The notes beneath the pieces were generated by a model that saw nothing but the letters and a program-made list of their open reading frames with translations, made no database searches and was not told where the DNA came from. The translations under genes were made by a program, and so were the position numbers. Shown one piece after another: positions 20,715-30,908 of a stretch of 64,000 nucleotides of DNA; the stretch's first letter is position 1; each line of letters opens with the position of its first letter. The DNA is from Zingiber officinale (taxonomy: Eukaryota; Streptophyta; Magnoliopsida; Zingiberales; Zingiberaceae): positions 7,707,600 through 7,771,599 of the forward strand of contig NC_056001.1 of assembly GCF_018446385.1 (NCBI RefSeq), in the 5' to 3' direction.

Positions 20715-22385
20715 TTAAATTTTGGTTTTAGGTTTGTGTCGATTATTTTTATAGTTATGGTTAACTTGGTGATAATTTTGTTGATTTTTAAAGTGTTTAG
20801 ATTTTGATTTAGGTTTGTATTTTGGATTTTGGTTTGGTTTATTCGATTTTATATAATGTATTTTTTCTTTAGGTATATAATATTGATTAAGTCCTACTTG
20901 GCTGGTTAGACACGCTTTTGGAACCCAAGCTTGATTAGTTGATTTGTATTGAGTTATTAATGACTTAAAAGTTTTATTTGAGTTTGACTTGTATCCGAGT
21001 CCGGTTTTATTATAACATGCTTTTTGATTGTTCAAGATTAAGTCAAGATTTTTTGATCTTGTTGTGAATTTTTCTAACATTTCTTTTAAATTGTTAATCT
21101 CATTTTTTAGTGATAAATTCTCCTCCTCAAGTGTTAGATCTTGAGTTGGATTTGAATTTTTGATTTGTTCTTTGAGGTTTTGATTTTCCTCAATAAGTGA
21201 CTTGTTTTCATTTTCTATTTTAATTAATTTACTATTTAAACAGGAAATAATTTTTAAAAAAAAATTGTTTAAATTAAAATATACCTCATTCGGGCCTTCG
21301 GAAACGAGTACGGACTCGTGGCTTGTTTCGGGTTCAGACCCATCTTCATCTTCCGACTCGTCTTATGTTTCATCTTCGCGGGCCATCAGTGCGAGGTGGC
21401 TCTGATGTTTCTGCTCTTCTTCCTCCGATTCATCCGAGGAATCGTCCCACGTTGCTTTGAGTGCCTTCTTTTTGGTTGGCTTTGGTTTGTCGAACTTCAG
21501 TTTTGGGCATTCGTTCTTGTAGTGTCCCTTTTTATTACAGCCGTAGCAAGTTACGTTCTTTTGTTCTGAGGGAGAACTGATCTTTTGAAGGTCCTTTTTG
21601 CTGAAGCTCCTTTTTCTCCTGGTGAACATTTTTCTTACCAAGTTCACCAGGTGTTCTTCGTCTTCAGAGTCTTGGTCGGAATCTTCTTCAAATTCAGGCT
21701 TGCTTTTCTTTTCTTTGGTGGAACCTGCAAATAAAGATATACCTTTCTCAGCTCCAGCATTAGTTTGTTCATGTAATTCTAATTCACAGAAAAGCTCATC
21801 TAACTTTAACTTAGAAAGATTTTTAGAGATTTCGTAGGCATCCACTATTGATGCCCACAAACTATTACGTGGAAAAGCATTTAATGCGTACCTTATTAAG
21901 TCTCTATTTTCCATCTGGTGGCCTATCGCATGAAGCCCGTTGAGGATGTCCTTGATCCTCGCGTGGAGCTGATTCGCCGTTTCACCTTCCTGCATTTTTA
22001 TATTAAAAATTTTATTTAAGAGTAAGTCTCGTTTGGTTACCTTAGCATCGCTCGTTCCCTCGTGCAGCTCGATCAATTTGTCCCACAGCTCTTTAGCGTT
22101 TTTGTGTGGACCGACTCTGTTTAGTTCTTCTCTTGTTAATCTGCACTGTAGAGTGTTGATTGCTTTATTTTCTGTTGATGCCTTCTTCTTCAAGTCTGCT
22201 GTCCAGTCTTCAGGATCCAGTAGATTCCCGGAGTTGTCCACTGGAATTTTGTAGGGTCTCGTAATGCTCATCCACTGGTCGAAGTCTGTTTTGAGGTAGA
22301 CCTCCATCCGCTTTTTCCAGTACGGAAAATCGTCCCCGTTGAAGAGTGGAGGTCGTACTGTGTTGAATCCTTCTGTCTGAGACAT
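20715..22385 (-). pseudogene. Copia-type gag of element 1, interrupted by a single TAA
   Basis: A frame of 557 codons runs from ATG (22385, MSQTEGF) to the stop at 20715, broken once by TAA at 21365-21363. The N-terminal part has the Copia gag hallmarks FNGDDFPYWKKRMEVYL and, later, ELWDKLIELHEGT; a zinc knuckle CYGCNKKGHYKNECP (CX2CX4HX4C) follows, then SHLALMARE, an acidic tract, a long coiled coil and a basic C-terminal tail rich in Lys, Asn and His. Gag forms the particle and binds element RNA. It is the only Copia protein in the element. A clear frame with just one stop suggests recent activity or rescue by related copies. The long coiled-coil extension resembles the SIRE/Maximus lineage; that assignment is from memory. 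Confidence 0.8.
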
Positions 22386-22642
22386 TTTAGTCCCGCGCAC
22401 AAACGAAAGAAACAAAAAAATCCCAAGACTTGGTCTTGGATTAGTAGTGTGGGAAGAGAAAATAGTAGAAAAATCTAGATTAGTGTTGCACCAATTTAGA
22501 TTTAATTGAAAAAAATATTAAAAAAATGATAAACCAGTTTGGAGTTTAAGTGTAAAATTGAAGAACACAAAAAAATAAAATTTCACCCCCAGTCTGATTG
22601 GTGGTTGCACCAAATCAGAGCGGTACCTACTCTGATACCACT

Positions 22643-23743
22643 TGTAGGACCGTTAGATTCGATAGAGGGGGGGTGAATATCGATTCAAAAAGTTGAGTAA
22701 AAATACGCAGCGGAAAAGTAAATGAACACAGTTGTTTTTACTTCGTTCGGAGCCTGTGACGACTCCTACTCGAAGGCCCGTGGTCCTTGACCACTTTCGT
22801 TGGGCAATCACTAGCAATTCGAATATAGTTACAAGATGAATACAGAAAATGCTAATGAAACAAAGTAATACCGACAAGGAAATTAACTAAAAACCGAAGG
22901 AGCACTTTGTCGGAGCTTTGTTGGCGTCGCAGCAGAGCAGCAGGACCAGCAGTAGAAGAGTTCTCAGATTGATTATTGATTCTGAAGCTCCTGCCTGGGG
23001 CTTCTTTTATATGTTGCTCCGGGCGTCTGGAATATGACGTAGCTGCTCAAACCGTGATGCTCCACATGGCGACGACTCGGCTGGATATAATTTGGCTTCC
23101 GGGCGCCCGGATCCCTTCCGGGCGCCCGGACCTCCAGGCGCCCGGATCCCCTCCGGGCGCCCGGACCACCTTGTTCCAGAAAACTCCCTTTTCCTGCAAA
23201 ACAAAGTTAGTCCGAGGCAATATATATCCTGCAACATAAATTGTTAGCACATTTTATAATAGTATAAATTAGCACAAATAGTATGACTTAGATTCCGTCT
23301 TTCCAAGACCGGAATCTAGTCACGATCTCGACTTAGATATCCGAAATGGATCTAAGCCAGATCGACGCCTAATGTTCCCTTCCCGGGAACGCGTCCTCGC
23401 AGTCACTCCCTCCGGTGACTTACTTACCTCACTTACCGCCAGACGTCCGGTCAGCCCGTCGACCCGCTTGGACTTCTCGCCAAGCGTCCGGTCAGCCCGT
23501 CGACCCGCTTGGACTTCTCGTCAAGCGTCCGGTCAACCCGTCGACCCGCTTGGACTTCTCGCCAGCTATCAAGTCAGCCCGTCGACCTAGCTGGACTTCG
23601 TGCCAGACATCCGGTCAGCCCGTCGACCTGTCTGGACTTCTCCTGCACACTCGATCAAAGTGTCAGACAACAACAAAACTAACTTAACCTATTTGTCATT
23701 CATCAAAACCTGGGTTAAATCGTTAGTGCTAACCGCACCAACA
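22643..23743 (-). repeat. Right LTR (5' LTR) of element 1
   Basis: This 1101-bp copy is nearly identical to 14987-16084. TATAAAAG lies at 23011-23004 (minus). The hairpin array is at 23439-23635. Its first unit pairs a CCAGACG arm with a CGCTTGG arm, so it no longer matches, as if units 1 and 2 had recombined; unit 3 has a C to T in one arm that still allows a G-T pair. Confidence 0.93.
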
Positions 23744-24567
23744 GATTTAGCTTAGGAGGAACTTTTCAATCTAGCCTTCAGCAACAGCAGCTACATAATA
23801 CCAAAGCCCATAGTGGTGAGCTGTCTTTTGCCACTGGAAACACTCAAGACCTACGTTCACATAGCTCTGATTTCTTTCCTTCTCATGATAATTATCATTC
23901 ACAGGTACCTTGCCTTGGCTTATGCAATTCTTTAGATAGTTTAATCTTTATTAATGCAATGGATTAAATGATTTTTCCCTCAACTTTATACAGATTCAAA
24001 ACAGTGGAGACCTTAGTATTGGGTTGAGACCATTGAACTCTCCTACACCAGCCTCTGGTATGAGTATGTATGAGCAACTGATTTAGCAATATCAACAACC
24101 ACAAAGTCTTTCTCAACTTCGACTACAGCAGATGTCTGATGTTAGCTAGTCATATAGAGATCAAAATGTAAATTCCACTCAGGGGTCACAATTACCGCAT
24201 GGTCCATTTGGCATGCTTGGATTATTGAGTGTTATTAATATGAATGATCCAGATCTAACATCTCTTGCATTGGGAATTGATTTAACAATAGTAGAACTGA
24301 GCTTGAGCTCGATAGATAGTCTTTATAGAACATTTGGCTCTCCATGGTCTGATGAGCCTACCAAGGGGGAGCTTGAGTATTGCAGTCCAACATGTTATTA
24401 TGCCAAAACACCACCACCTCTACATGTAAGCTTTTATGTTGTGGTTTTATTTGCCGATATGAATGGAGTACTTGAAGAGTATATGATTTATCAAATCTGT
24501 TATTGTGGTTGTAGCAACTACATTTCTCCAAATTTCAGCTATCAACCTTGTTTTACGTCTTCTACAG

Positions 24568-24764
24568 GTATTCTATTCTTCCCTTTTATTTTTGTTGCTT
24601 TGCTCACATACTTTGCTTCACAAAAATCCAGAATGTTGGAAAAGGTTGACATGGAAGAATTAGCAAGTGAGAAAGAGGAGTCCAATGAAATTCTACAAGT
24701 TGAAGATTGTGATGGGGCTTGGATTGACAATAATTACTTGCAATCCTACATGGCATGAACCACC
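24568..24764 (+). other. Sequence between the NOT2 remnant and element 2
   Basis: The frame here is open from 24568 to TGA at 24756-24758 and contains EKVDMEELASEKEESNEI, an acidic stretch. I could not match it to the expected C-terminal region of NOT2, so it is either intron read-through or another remnant. Confidence 0.3.
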
Positions 24765-25638
24765 TGTTGGTGCAGCGGAGGCCGGCAAGAGGGGGGTGAA
24801 TTGCTGAAAACAAAAATTAAACTATACCCTCCTCGTACTTTCAACTCAATTAGTGCAATAGTGATAAATTAATAAAGCAATAAAAACTAAATAAAGAAAT
24901 ACAGAAAAGATCAGGATTTTAACCTGGTTACAACCAAGAAGGTTGTTAATCCAGGGCAGTAGAAAAAGCGCAGTAGAAAAATTCTCCTTCTCTGAAGGCG
25001 GAGAAGCCTTTTACACTTTGGAAGCTCAGAACTATTGCTAGGAAACACTACACAGTTGATTGCTTGAGTTGTTGTTGAATTCCTAGCTCCAGGGGCCTTT
25101 ATAGGCCCGAAATCTTATCCCAGAGTCCAAGGCGCCCAACGGTTTAAGGCGCCTCAACTCAATGCGGATAAAACTTTATCCGCAGCTCGAAACAGTCACC
25201 GGCCTGCTCAAGGCGCCTCAAATCCTTTCAAGACGCCTTCATGTGTTTAAGGCGCCTTAAGGTTCTCGACAGAATCTCCAACCTCTTTTGACTCCTTTTC
25301 TTCGCCACTTTGTCTTCCGAAGCTCCGCTTGTTTGGGTGATTTCGCCAACCGAAATAGGGCTCACCAACCCAATTTCGGCCTTCCTCGGCAGCCTTCGTC
25401 CCGCGTCCCTCGAGCAGGTGCACTCTTCACGCCCACCGAGTACTCTCATGACTCTCTCGTCCTTCGGACGCACCGAGCCCGTCGGCTCCCTTCCCGTGCC
25501 GCGCGCCCTTCTCGCTAGCTGCGTCTTCCGCTCGACTTCCTGTGTTCCTAAGCTCCTGGACACTCAGACACAGGGATCAAATACAGCAGGACCTAACCAA
25601 CTTGGTTGATCACATCAAAACTACCACGGGGTTCAACA
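24765..25638 (-). repeat. Left LTR (3' LTR) of element 2
   Basis: This 874-bp copy contains AAGGCGCCTT-type palindromes (about 25125-25262). Reading on the minus strand, a TATAAAG box (25103-25097) lies directly downstream of them. Compared with the right copy (918 bp) it has several small deletions. Confidence 0.9.
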
Positions 25639-26260
25639 ATCTCCCCCTTTTTGATGTGCATCAACCCAAGTTCAAGTTAGGGTTAAAAATAGACATAAAC
25701 AGTAATTTTAAAGAAAAATTACTAAACTAACAAGTTAAGAATAATTTTTGCAATTAGTAAAATTGCAACACTTTTTATAAAAAAAAATTAAAGTTTTCTC
25801 TAACTCCCCCTAAACTTGTACTTTTCTCTCCCCCTTTGATCACAGCAAAAAATAGGGTCTTAAAAATCTTCAAGTAAGATTAAAGTTTTTGAAAATTTTC
25901 TAAGTTAAAAATGAATTTTTCAAAAAAAAAATTTCTAAGTAAAAAAAAATCCTAAGTAAATGTTCCAAAAAAAAATTTCTATGTCAAGTGAATGAACTAT
26001 TAGAATTTTCCAAAAGAAAATTTCTAATTCAAAAAAAATTTTAAAAAAAATTCTAAGGAATTTTTGTTTATTTTAACAAATATTTGATAAACTTTCAAAG
26101 CATTATTTAATTATTTTCTTTCAATATTTTAGCTTCCAGGTCGTGGCGAGGCACTAGGCCTTCTTGGTTATTGGAGCAACAACCACTTCCTTAGACAAAG
26201 CTTCCATAAAGAATTTCAATGTTTAATTTTCTCACTGTAAGCTTTTAATTTTTTAAAAAA

Positions 26261-27674
26261 TTAATTAAGCACATATTTTGGAACCCAATAGAGGTTCCTT
26301 CCTACAGGATTATTCAAAAATCTAGGGGGTACATAGTTTCTTGGTATTTTTCTAAGTTGACATTGATGCTTCCTTATATACCAATTTAATTTATCATAAA
26401 TTCTTAATTTTGAATTTGGAAATTGATTTAAGCATGCATCAGATTTCAGTTTTTCAATTTCTAATTTCAAATTTTCATTTTCTGATTTTAGATGATCATA
26501 CATTTCTAACGGGCATGCTCTTGCTAGGTTCAACTTTAGTTCAGCATTCTCTTTTTCTAATTGATCTAACTTTTTAGAAAGAGACTTGATAAATTTAAAA
26601 GATTGAGTTGGGGTTAGATTGCGTACCTTACTTACCTGGTCTGGTGACGCTCCCCCTTCACTGCTGCTTTCTTCTTCTGATGTTCCTCCCCCTTCATCGA
26701 TGCTCATCTCTGAGCTGGACGTTTCTTCTTTCTGATGGTTGGCCATTAGTGCTAGTCCCGAGAATTCTTCGACTTCCGATTCGGAGGTTGACGAATCTGA
26801 CCAAGTAGCCTTCAGATTCTTGTACTTGGAGGGTTCTGGTTTCTTGTATTTTGGCTTTTCCTTTTCTTTCTCCTTTTTCTTCAATTTTGGGCAGTCCTCC
26901 TTGATGTGCCCTTCTTCGTTGCAGTTGTAGCAATGAACCGTCCTCTTCTTTCGATAATACCTCTGCGATTTAAATTTATTAGAACTGAAAAACTTATTGA
27001 AGCGTCTTACCAGTAGTGCCGCTTCGGATTCGTCGACTGAGGCTTCGGAGTCAGAATTGTTCATCTTTTCAGCTTTAAAGCAATGTTGATCTTCGCCTGT
27101 TCTCAAACTCGAGATTCGTGAAGTTCAAAAGTTCAAAATAATTGTTCTAACGTACTTACCTCGAGGTCCTTAGAGATGTAGTATGCATCTACTAAGGAGG
27201 CCCACTCTGGAGTTCTCGGGAAGGCATTGAGTGCGTATCGGATAGAATCCCGGTTGGTTACCTCTTCTCCAAGGTTCGTTAGTTGCGTTATCAGCTCCTT
27301 GATTCTCGCTTGGAGTTGCGCTACCTTCTCGGAGGTTCGTTAACTGGTTCCGGAGGATGTCGCGCTTCGGAAGTACCTTCGTGTAGCTCCAGGAATTTTT
27401 CCCAGAGATCTTTCGCTGAGTCGTAGCTTCCGATCCGATTTACTTCTTGTGGTGGCAGCACACTAAGCAGGTGGAACTCCGCCTTTCCGTTGGCGACGAA
27501 ATCGGCTTGCTCCTTCTTGCTCCATGTGTTTTCTTCTTTGTCTTTCGGCGCTGCAAAACCATATTTCATTGTAATAAGAATATCAAAATCGATTTTAAAA
27601 AATACCTTCATTTTACGCTTCCAGGTGGCGAAGTCTCCGTCGAACTTCGGGGGATGGATGTTCGCTCCGGCCAT
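26261..27674 (-). pseudogene. Broken Copia-type gag of element 2
   Basis: On the minus strand the N-terminal part (27674-27321) starts MAGANIHPPKFDGDFATWKR and has KDLWEKFLELHEGTSEA, then loses frame near 27350. Codons for KRDILRNQLTNLR and VAQLQARIKELITQ follow in two other frames, so at least two frameshifts are present. A second long frame (27106-26261) has the zinc knuckle CYNCNEEGHIKEDCP, LALMA, an acidic Ser-rich tract and a coiled coil, the same order as the gag of element 1. The product would have been a particle-forming RNA-binding protein. It cannot now be made from this copy in one piece. Confidence 0.8.
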
Positions 27675-27739
27675 CGTCTTGATCGTAGTGCTTCAGTTGG
27701 CGGTTAGTCCTTCTGAGGCGATCAGGCTCTGATACCACT

Positions 27740-28657
27740 TGTTGGTGCAGCGGAGGCCGGAAAGAGGGGGGTGAATTGCTAAAAACAAAAATTAAACGAT
27801 ACCCTCCTCGTACTTTCAACTCAATTAGTGCAATAGTGATAAATTAATAAAGCAATAAAAACTAAATAAAGAAATACAGAGAAGATCAGGATTTTAACCT
27901 GGTTACAACCAAGAAGGTTGTTAATCCAGGGCAGTAGAAAAAGCGCAGTAGAAAAATTCTCCTTCTCTGAAGGCGAAGAAGCCTTTTACACTTTGGATCA
28001 GAACTATTGCTAGGAAACACTACACAGTTGATTGCTTGAGTTATTGTTAAATTCCTAGCTCCAGGGGCCTTTATATAGGCCCTGGAAATCTTATCCCGAG
28101 AGTCCAAGGCGCCTCCAACAGGGTTTAAGGCGCCTCCAACTCAATCTGCGGATAAAACTTTATCCGCAGCTCAAACGGTCAAACTGGCCTGCTCAAGGCG
28201 CCTTAAATCCATTCAAGGCGCCTTCAATGTGTTTAAGGCGCCTTCAAGGTTCCTGCTACAGTAATTTCTGCTACAGTAACTTCCAGCCTCTTTTGACTCC
28301 TTTTCTTCGTCACTTTGTCTTCCGAAGCTCCGTTTGTTTGGGTGATTTCGGCCAACCGAAATAGGGCTCACCCGAACCCAATTTCCGGCCTTCCTCGAGC
28401 AGCCTTCCGTCCCGGCTTAACGTCCCTTGAACACCGCGCACGCTCTTCACGCCCACCGGAGTACTCTTCCGCAGCTCTCTCGTCCTTCGGACGCACCGAG
28501 CCCGTCGGCTCCCTTCCCGTGCCGTCCTTCTCACTAGCTGCGTCTTCCGCTCGACTTCCTGTGTTCCTAAGCTCCTGCACACTCAGACACAGGGATCAAA
28601 TACAGTAGGACCTAACCAACTTGGTTGATCACATCAAAACTACCACGGGGTCCAACA
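27740..28657 (-). repeat. Right LTR (5' LTR) of element 2
   Basis: This 918-bp copy carries TATATAAAG (28077-28069, minus) inside a short inverted repeat CCAGGGCC...GGCCCCTGG, with AAGGCGCC palindromes just upstream (about 28105-28255). Confidence 0.9.
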
Positions 28658-28662
28658 CCACC

Positions 28663-28904
28663 ATCACAAGTTTCTAGTCTTTTGACTATTGTTTATTAGT
28701 TGTAAATGAAGTTTATTTATTTATTTGTATTAGGATAAATTTTATTTGAATATTAGACATGTTTCTTCTTTTGTGATTGTAATTCTTGTATAAGTAACAT
28801 TTTGAATGACATTGATATGGGAAATATTCTTTCTTTTGTGATTATGATTCTTTATTATATATTTATATTGAAATATGATATATTGGTATTAAAATATAAT
28901 AATT
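28663..28904. other. No recognisable feature
   Basis: AT-rich spacer between element 2 and the CACTA-like fragment. No open frame or repeat of note. Confidence 0.4.
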
Positions 28905-29194
28905 TAAAAGACAATGATTTAAAACTGTTGTTGTTGTCTATCACCCTCAAAGACAACGGTTAAAAACCGTTGTTGTAGCCCCAAAAACGGTTGTAAACTG
29001 GCAATGTTAATAAAAATACTCTAAACAACAACAGTTTTAAAGCGTTGCAAAACTGTTGTCTTTTCATTCAAAGACAACGGTTTAAAACCGTTGTCGTAGC
29101 CCCCACTTTTAACAACACTGTCAATTACAACGGTTTTAAAGAGCCTACGACAACGGTTTTTAACCGTTGTCTTTTAATATTTTTGTTGTAGTGC
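28905..29194. mobile_element. CACTA-like element fragment, right end
   Basis: Multiple GACAACGGTTTTTAACCGTTGTC-like inverted motifs end at TTTTTGTTGTAGTG (29181-29194), the same terminal sequence as the MITE at 13261-13579. A matching left terminus is not visible, so the copy is truncated on that side. Confidence 0.6.
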
Positions 29195-29350
29195 CACCAG
29201 GACTTTCCCTCGATATTCGATCCTCCAAACCTATCGAGCTTCCCTGCCAAGTGTTGAGTCCTCTTGACCCACTTGGTCTTTCCGTTTTCCTTTCATGATC
29301 TGCTAAGTCTTTCCTACCTAGTCACGACTAGGACTTTCCCGGTTGAGTAA
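29195..29350. repeat. LTR-like fragment with three matched-arm hairpins
   Basis: Arms CTCGATA/TATCGAG (29209-29238), CCAAGTG/CACTTGG (29247-29276) and CCTAGTC/GACTAGG (29317-29332) are each perfect complements; two of the three are followed by a pyrimidine block like actttcc or tctttcc. The pattern resembles the hairpin arrays in the LTRs at 7071-8332 and 14987-16084. The parent element is not identified. Confidence 0.45.
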
Positions 29351-29354
29351 ACAG

Positions 29355-30165
29355 CTTGCACATATTTGAACTCCTTGCAACCCTAGAAATCCATAGGAAC
29401 TTAAATAGGTACAATCGGAGCTCTCTAGATCCATCAATAAATTTTTCGACTAAAATCCACTAATGGACCTAGAGAGCTCCGATTGTATCTATTTCAGTTC
29501 CTATGGATTATTTCTGAGGTTGCAAGGAGTTCAAATATGCTATCCATTATTTATTTCGACTTCTCAGATGTGCTAAAATATAATAAGGAAGGATTATCAA
29601 AATTTTCTACGTTAGACTTGATATCATTCTATATCAGACCCACATTAGGCCTGATATAATTTCATATCAAGCCCAACGTGGAGAATTTTGATGATTCTTC
29701 CTTATTATATTTTAATACATTTGAGAAATCAAAATAAATAATGGATAGCATATTTGAACTCTTTGCAACCACAAAAATCCACAGGAACTGAAATGGGTAC
29801 AATTGAAGCTCTCTAGGTCCATCAATGGATTTCAGTCGAAATTCATTGATGGACCTAGAGAACTCCGATTGCATCTATTTCAGTTCTTGTGGATTTCTAG
29901 GGTTGCAAGGAGTTCAAATATGCTATCCATTGTTTATTTCGGTTTCTAAGAAGTGTTAAAATGTTTTTAGAAGAATCAACGTGTAAAAAAAGGAAAGACC
30001 GAAACCCACTGATGGATCTAGAGAGTTCTAATTGTACTCATTTCAGTTCTTGTAGATTTTTAGGATTGTAAAGAGTTCAAATATATTATTCATTATTTAT
30101 TTTATTTTTTAAAAAATGTTAAAATATTTTTAGAAGAATTAATATGTAAAAGAGAGAAAAATAGA
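29355..30165. repeat. Nested fold-back (inverted repeat) cluster
   Basis: A block near 29358-29450 (atttgaactccttgcaa to the ccatcaat segment) is followed by its inverted copy at 29455-29545. A second inverted pair (about 29545-29645 and 29650-29745) surrounds a centre near 29645, and the first pair is then repeated (about 29747-29835 and 29838-29925). The whole 29358-29925 segment can fold as one long hairpin or two smaller ones. A decayed direct copy follows to about 30165. No coding capacity. It looks like a fold-back or MITE-type element. Confidence 0.8.
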
Positions 30166-30908
30166 ATATAGAAAAGAGAAGAGAGAGAAAATAAAAAGAA
30201 AAATAATTAGAAAGGTAGAATGAGAGGAGTACTATAAAAGATATATCTTTCATAAATAACAACGAGACATGTGCATTATCATAAATTTGAAAACTTGGAT
30301 ACGTATTTGGTAAATTGCCTTTCTACTCAGCTATCATTTTCTTGCAAGAAAATGTCACTCTCTTTTTGTAGCCTTCCTTCGAAAATCGCCCATTCGGAAA
30401 ACCCTAATGGCTACCGCCACCTCCGAGGTAGTTATGTCGATGCTTGAGCCGAATCCTCTGCTTAGCGTCGATATGGTTCGTTGAGTTTGTAATCAATTGG
30501 GCCCGGCGTAATTCAATCATGCAACTGCGATCTTGTGATCTGGTAAAATGCGTTCTTACTGTTTTAACGGATGATCTCTGATGGGTTGTATTAGAATTAG
30601 CTAGATTTCCCATAAATCTTCTTGCTTGAGTTGGTAATTTGCCCAAAATGAGCATACTTCTTGCTTCGACAGCTTGTTGGATAGTAACCTTGATTTCGAA
30701 GCTCACGACTATCTTTTCTCTTGTTCGTGTTGATAGGTGAATTCTTGTGACTGGAAAATGCGATTCGATGGGAGGTTTTCTGAGACCTAAATTTCTAGAA
30801 AGGTAGAAAGTGATAATTGTCCATAGTCCGTACAGTACAGAGTGATAAAGATTAGGTTTGAATAACTACGTTGATATTCATAGTTATTGAGTTGTTAGGG
30901 TGAATCGA
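30166..30908 (+). other. Upstream region of the gene at 30909
   Basis: Contains a short open piece starting ATGGCTACCGCCACC (30407) that could be a first exon, but its splice borders are unclear. Otherwise no supported feature. Confidence 0.3.

Larger units (their letters stand above)
14987..23743 (-). mobile_element. Element 1: complete non-autonomous LTR retrotransposon with gag and a cargo ORF, no pol
   Basis: This 8757-bp element has LTRs at 14987-16084 and 22643-23743, both with TG...CA ends, and the target duplication gattt at 14982-14986 and 23744-23748. On the minus strand the primer site TGGTATCAGAG (22640-22630, initiator tRNA-Met type) lies just inside the right LTR, and the polypurine tract AAAAAGGGGGAGATT lies against the left LTR. 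Between them are gag (22385-20715), a 1.3-kb AT-rich array, a palindrome/TATA block and a cargo ORF (18596-17337). No protease, integrase, reverse transcriptase or RNase H motif is seen. This matches the TR-GAG type of non-autonomous Copia element with an added ORF. It sits inside an exon of the NOT2 remnant. Confidence 0.9.
14793..24567 (+). pseudogene. NOT2: NOT2/VIP2 (CCR4-NOT subunit 2) pseudogene split by element 1
   Basis: Exon-like blocks match the plant NOT2/VIP2 protein, a scaffold subunit of the CCR4-NOT deadenylase complex. Block A (14793-14883) has DLHQKEQLHEN and MQSQHLPM. Block B is cut by element 1: 14966-14986 encodes TRSGGF and resumes at 23749 with SLGGTFQSS, ending at a GT at 23905. 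Block C (23994-24425) has PLNSPTPASGM, GMLGLLSV, NDPDLTSLALGIDL, FGSPWSDEP, CYYAK. Block D (24515-24567) has FSKFQLSTLFYVFY. Two in-frame TAG codons lie in block C (24084-24086 and 24147-24149), and blocks A and B do not join in frame as drawn. The C-terminal conserved region beyond FY is not visible. With the insertion, stops and missing end it should be dead. Confidence 0.8.
24765..28657 (-). mobile_element. Element 2: gag-only (TR-GAG-like) LTR retrotransposon
   Basis: This 3893-bp element has LTRs at 24765-25638 and 27740-28657 (TG...CA), with the target duplication ccacc at 24760-24764 and 28658-28662. On the minus strand the primer site TGGTATCAGAG is at 27737-27727, and a polypurine tract AAAAAGGGGGAGAT abuts the left LTR (25652-25639). 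The 2.1-kb interior holds only a broken gag. No pol domain fits in the space. It belongs to a different LTR family from element 1. Confidence 0.9.
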
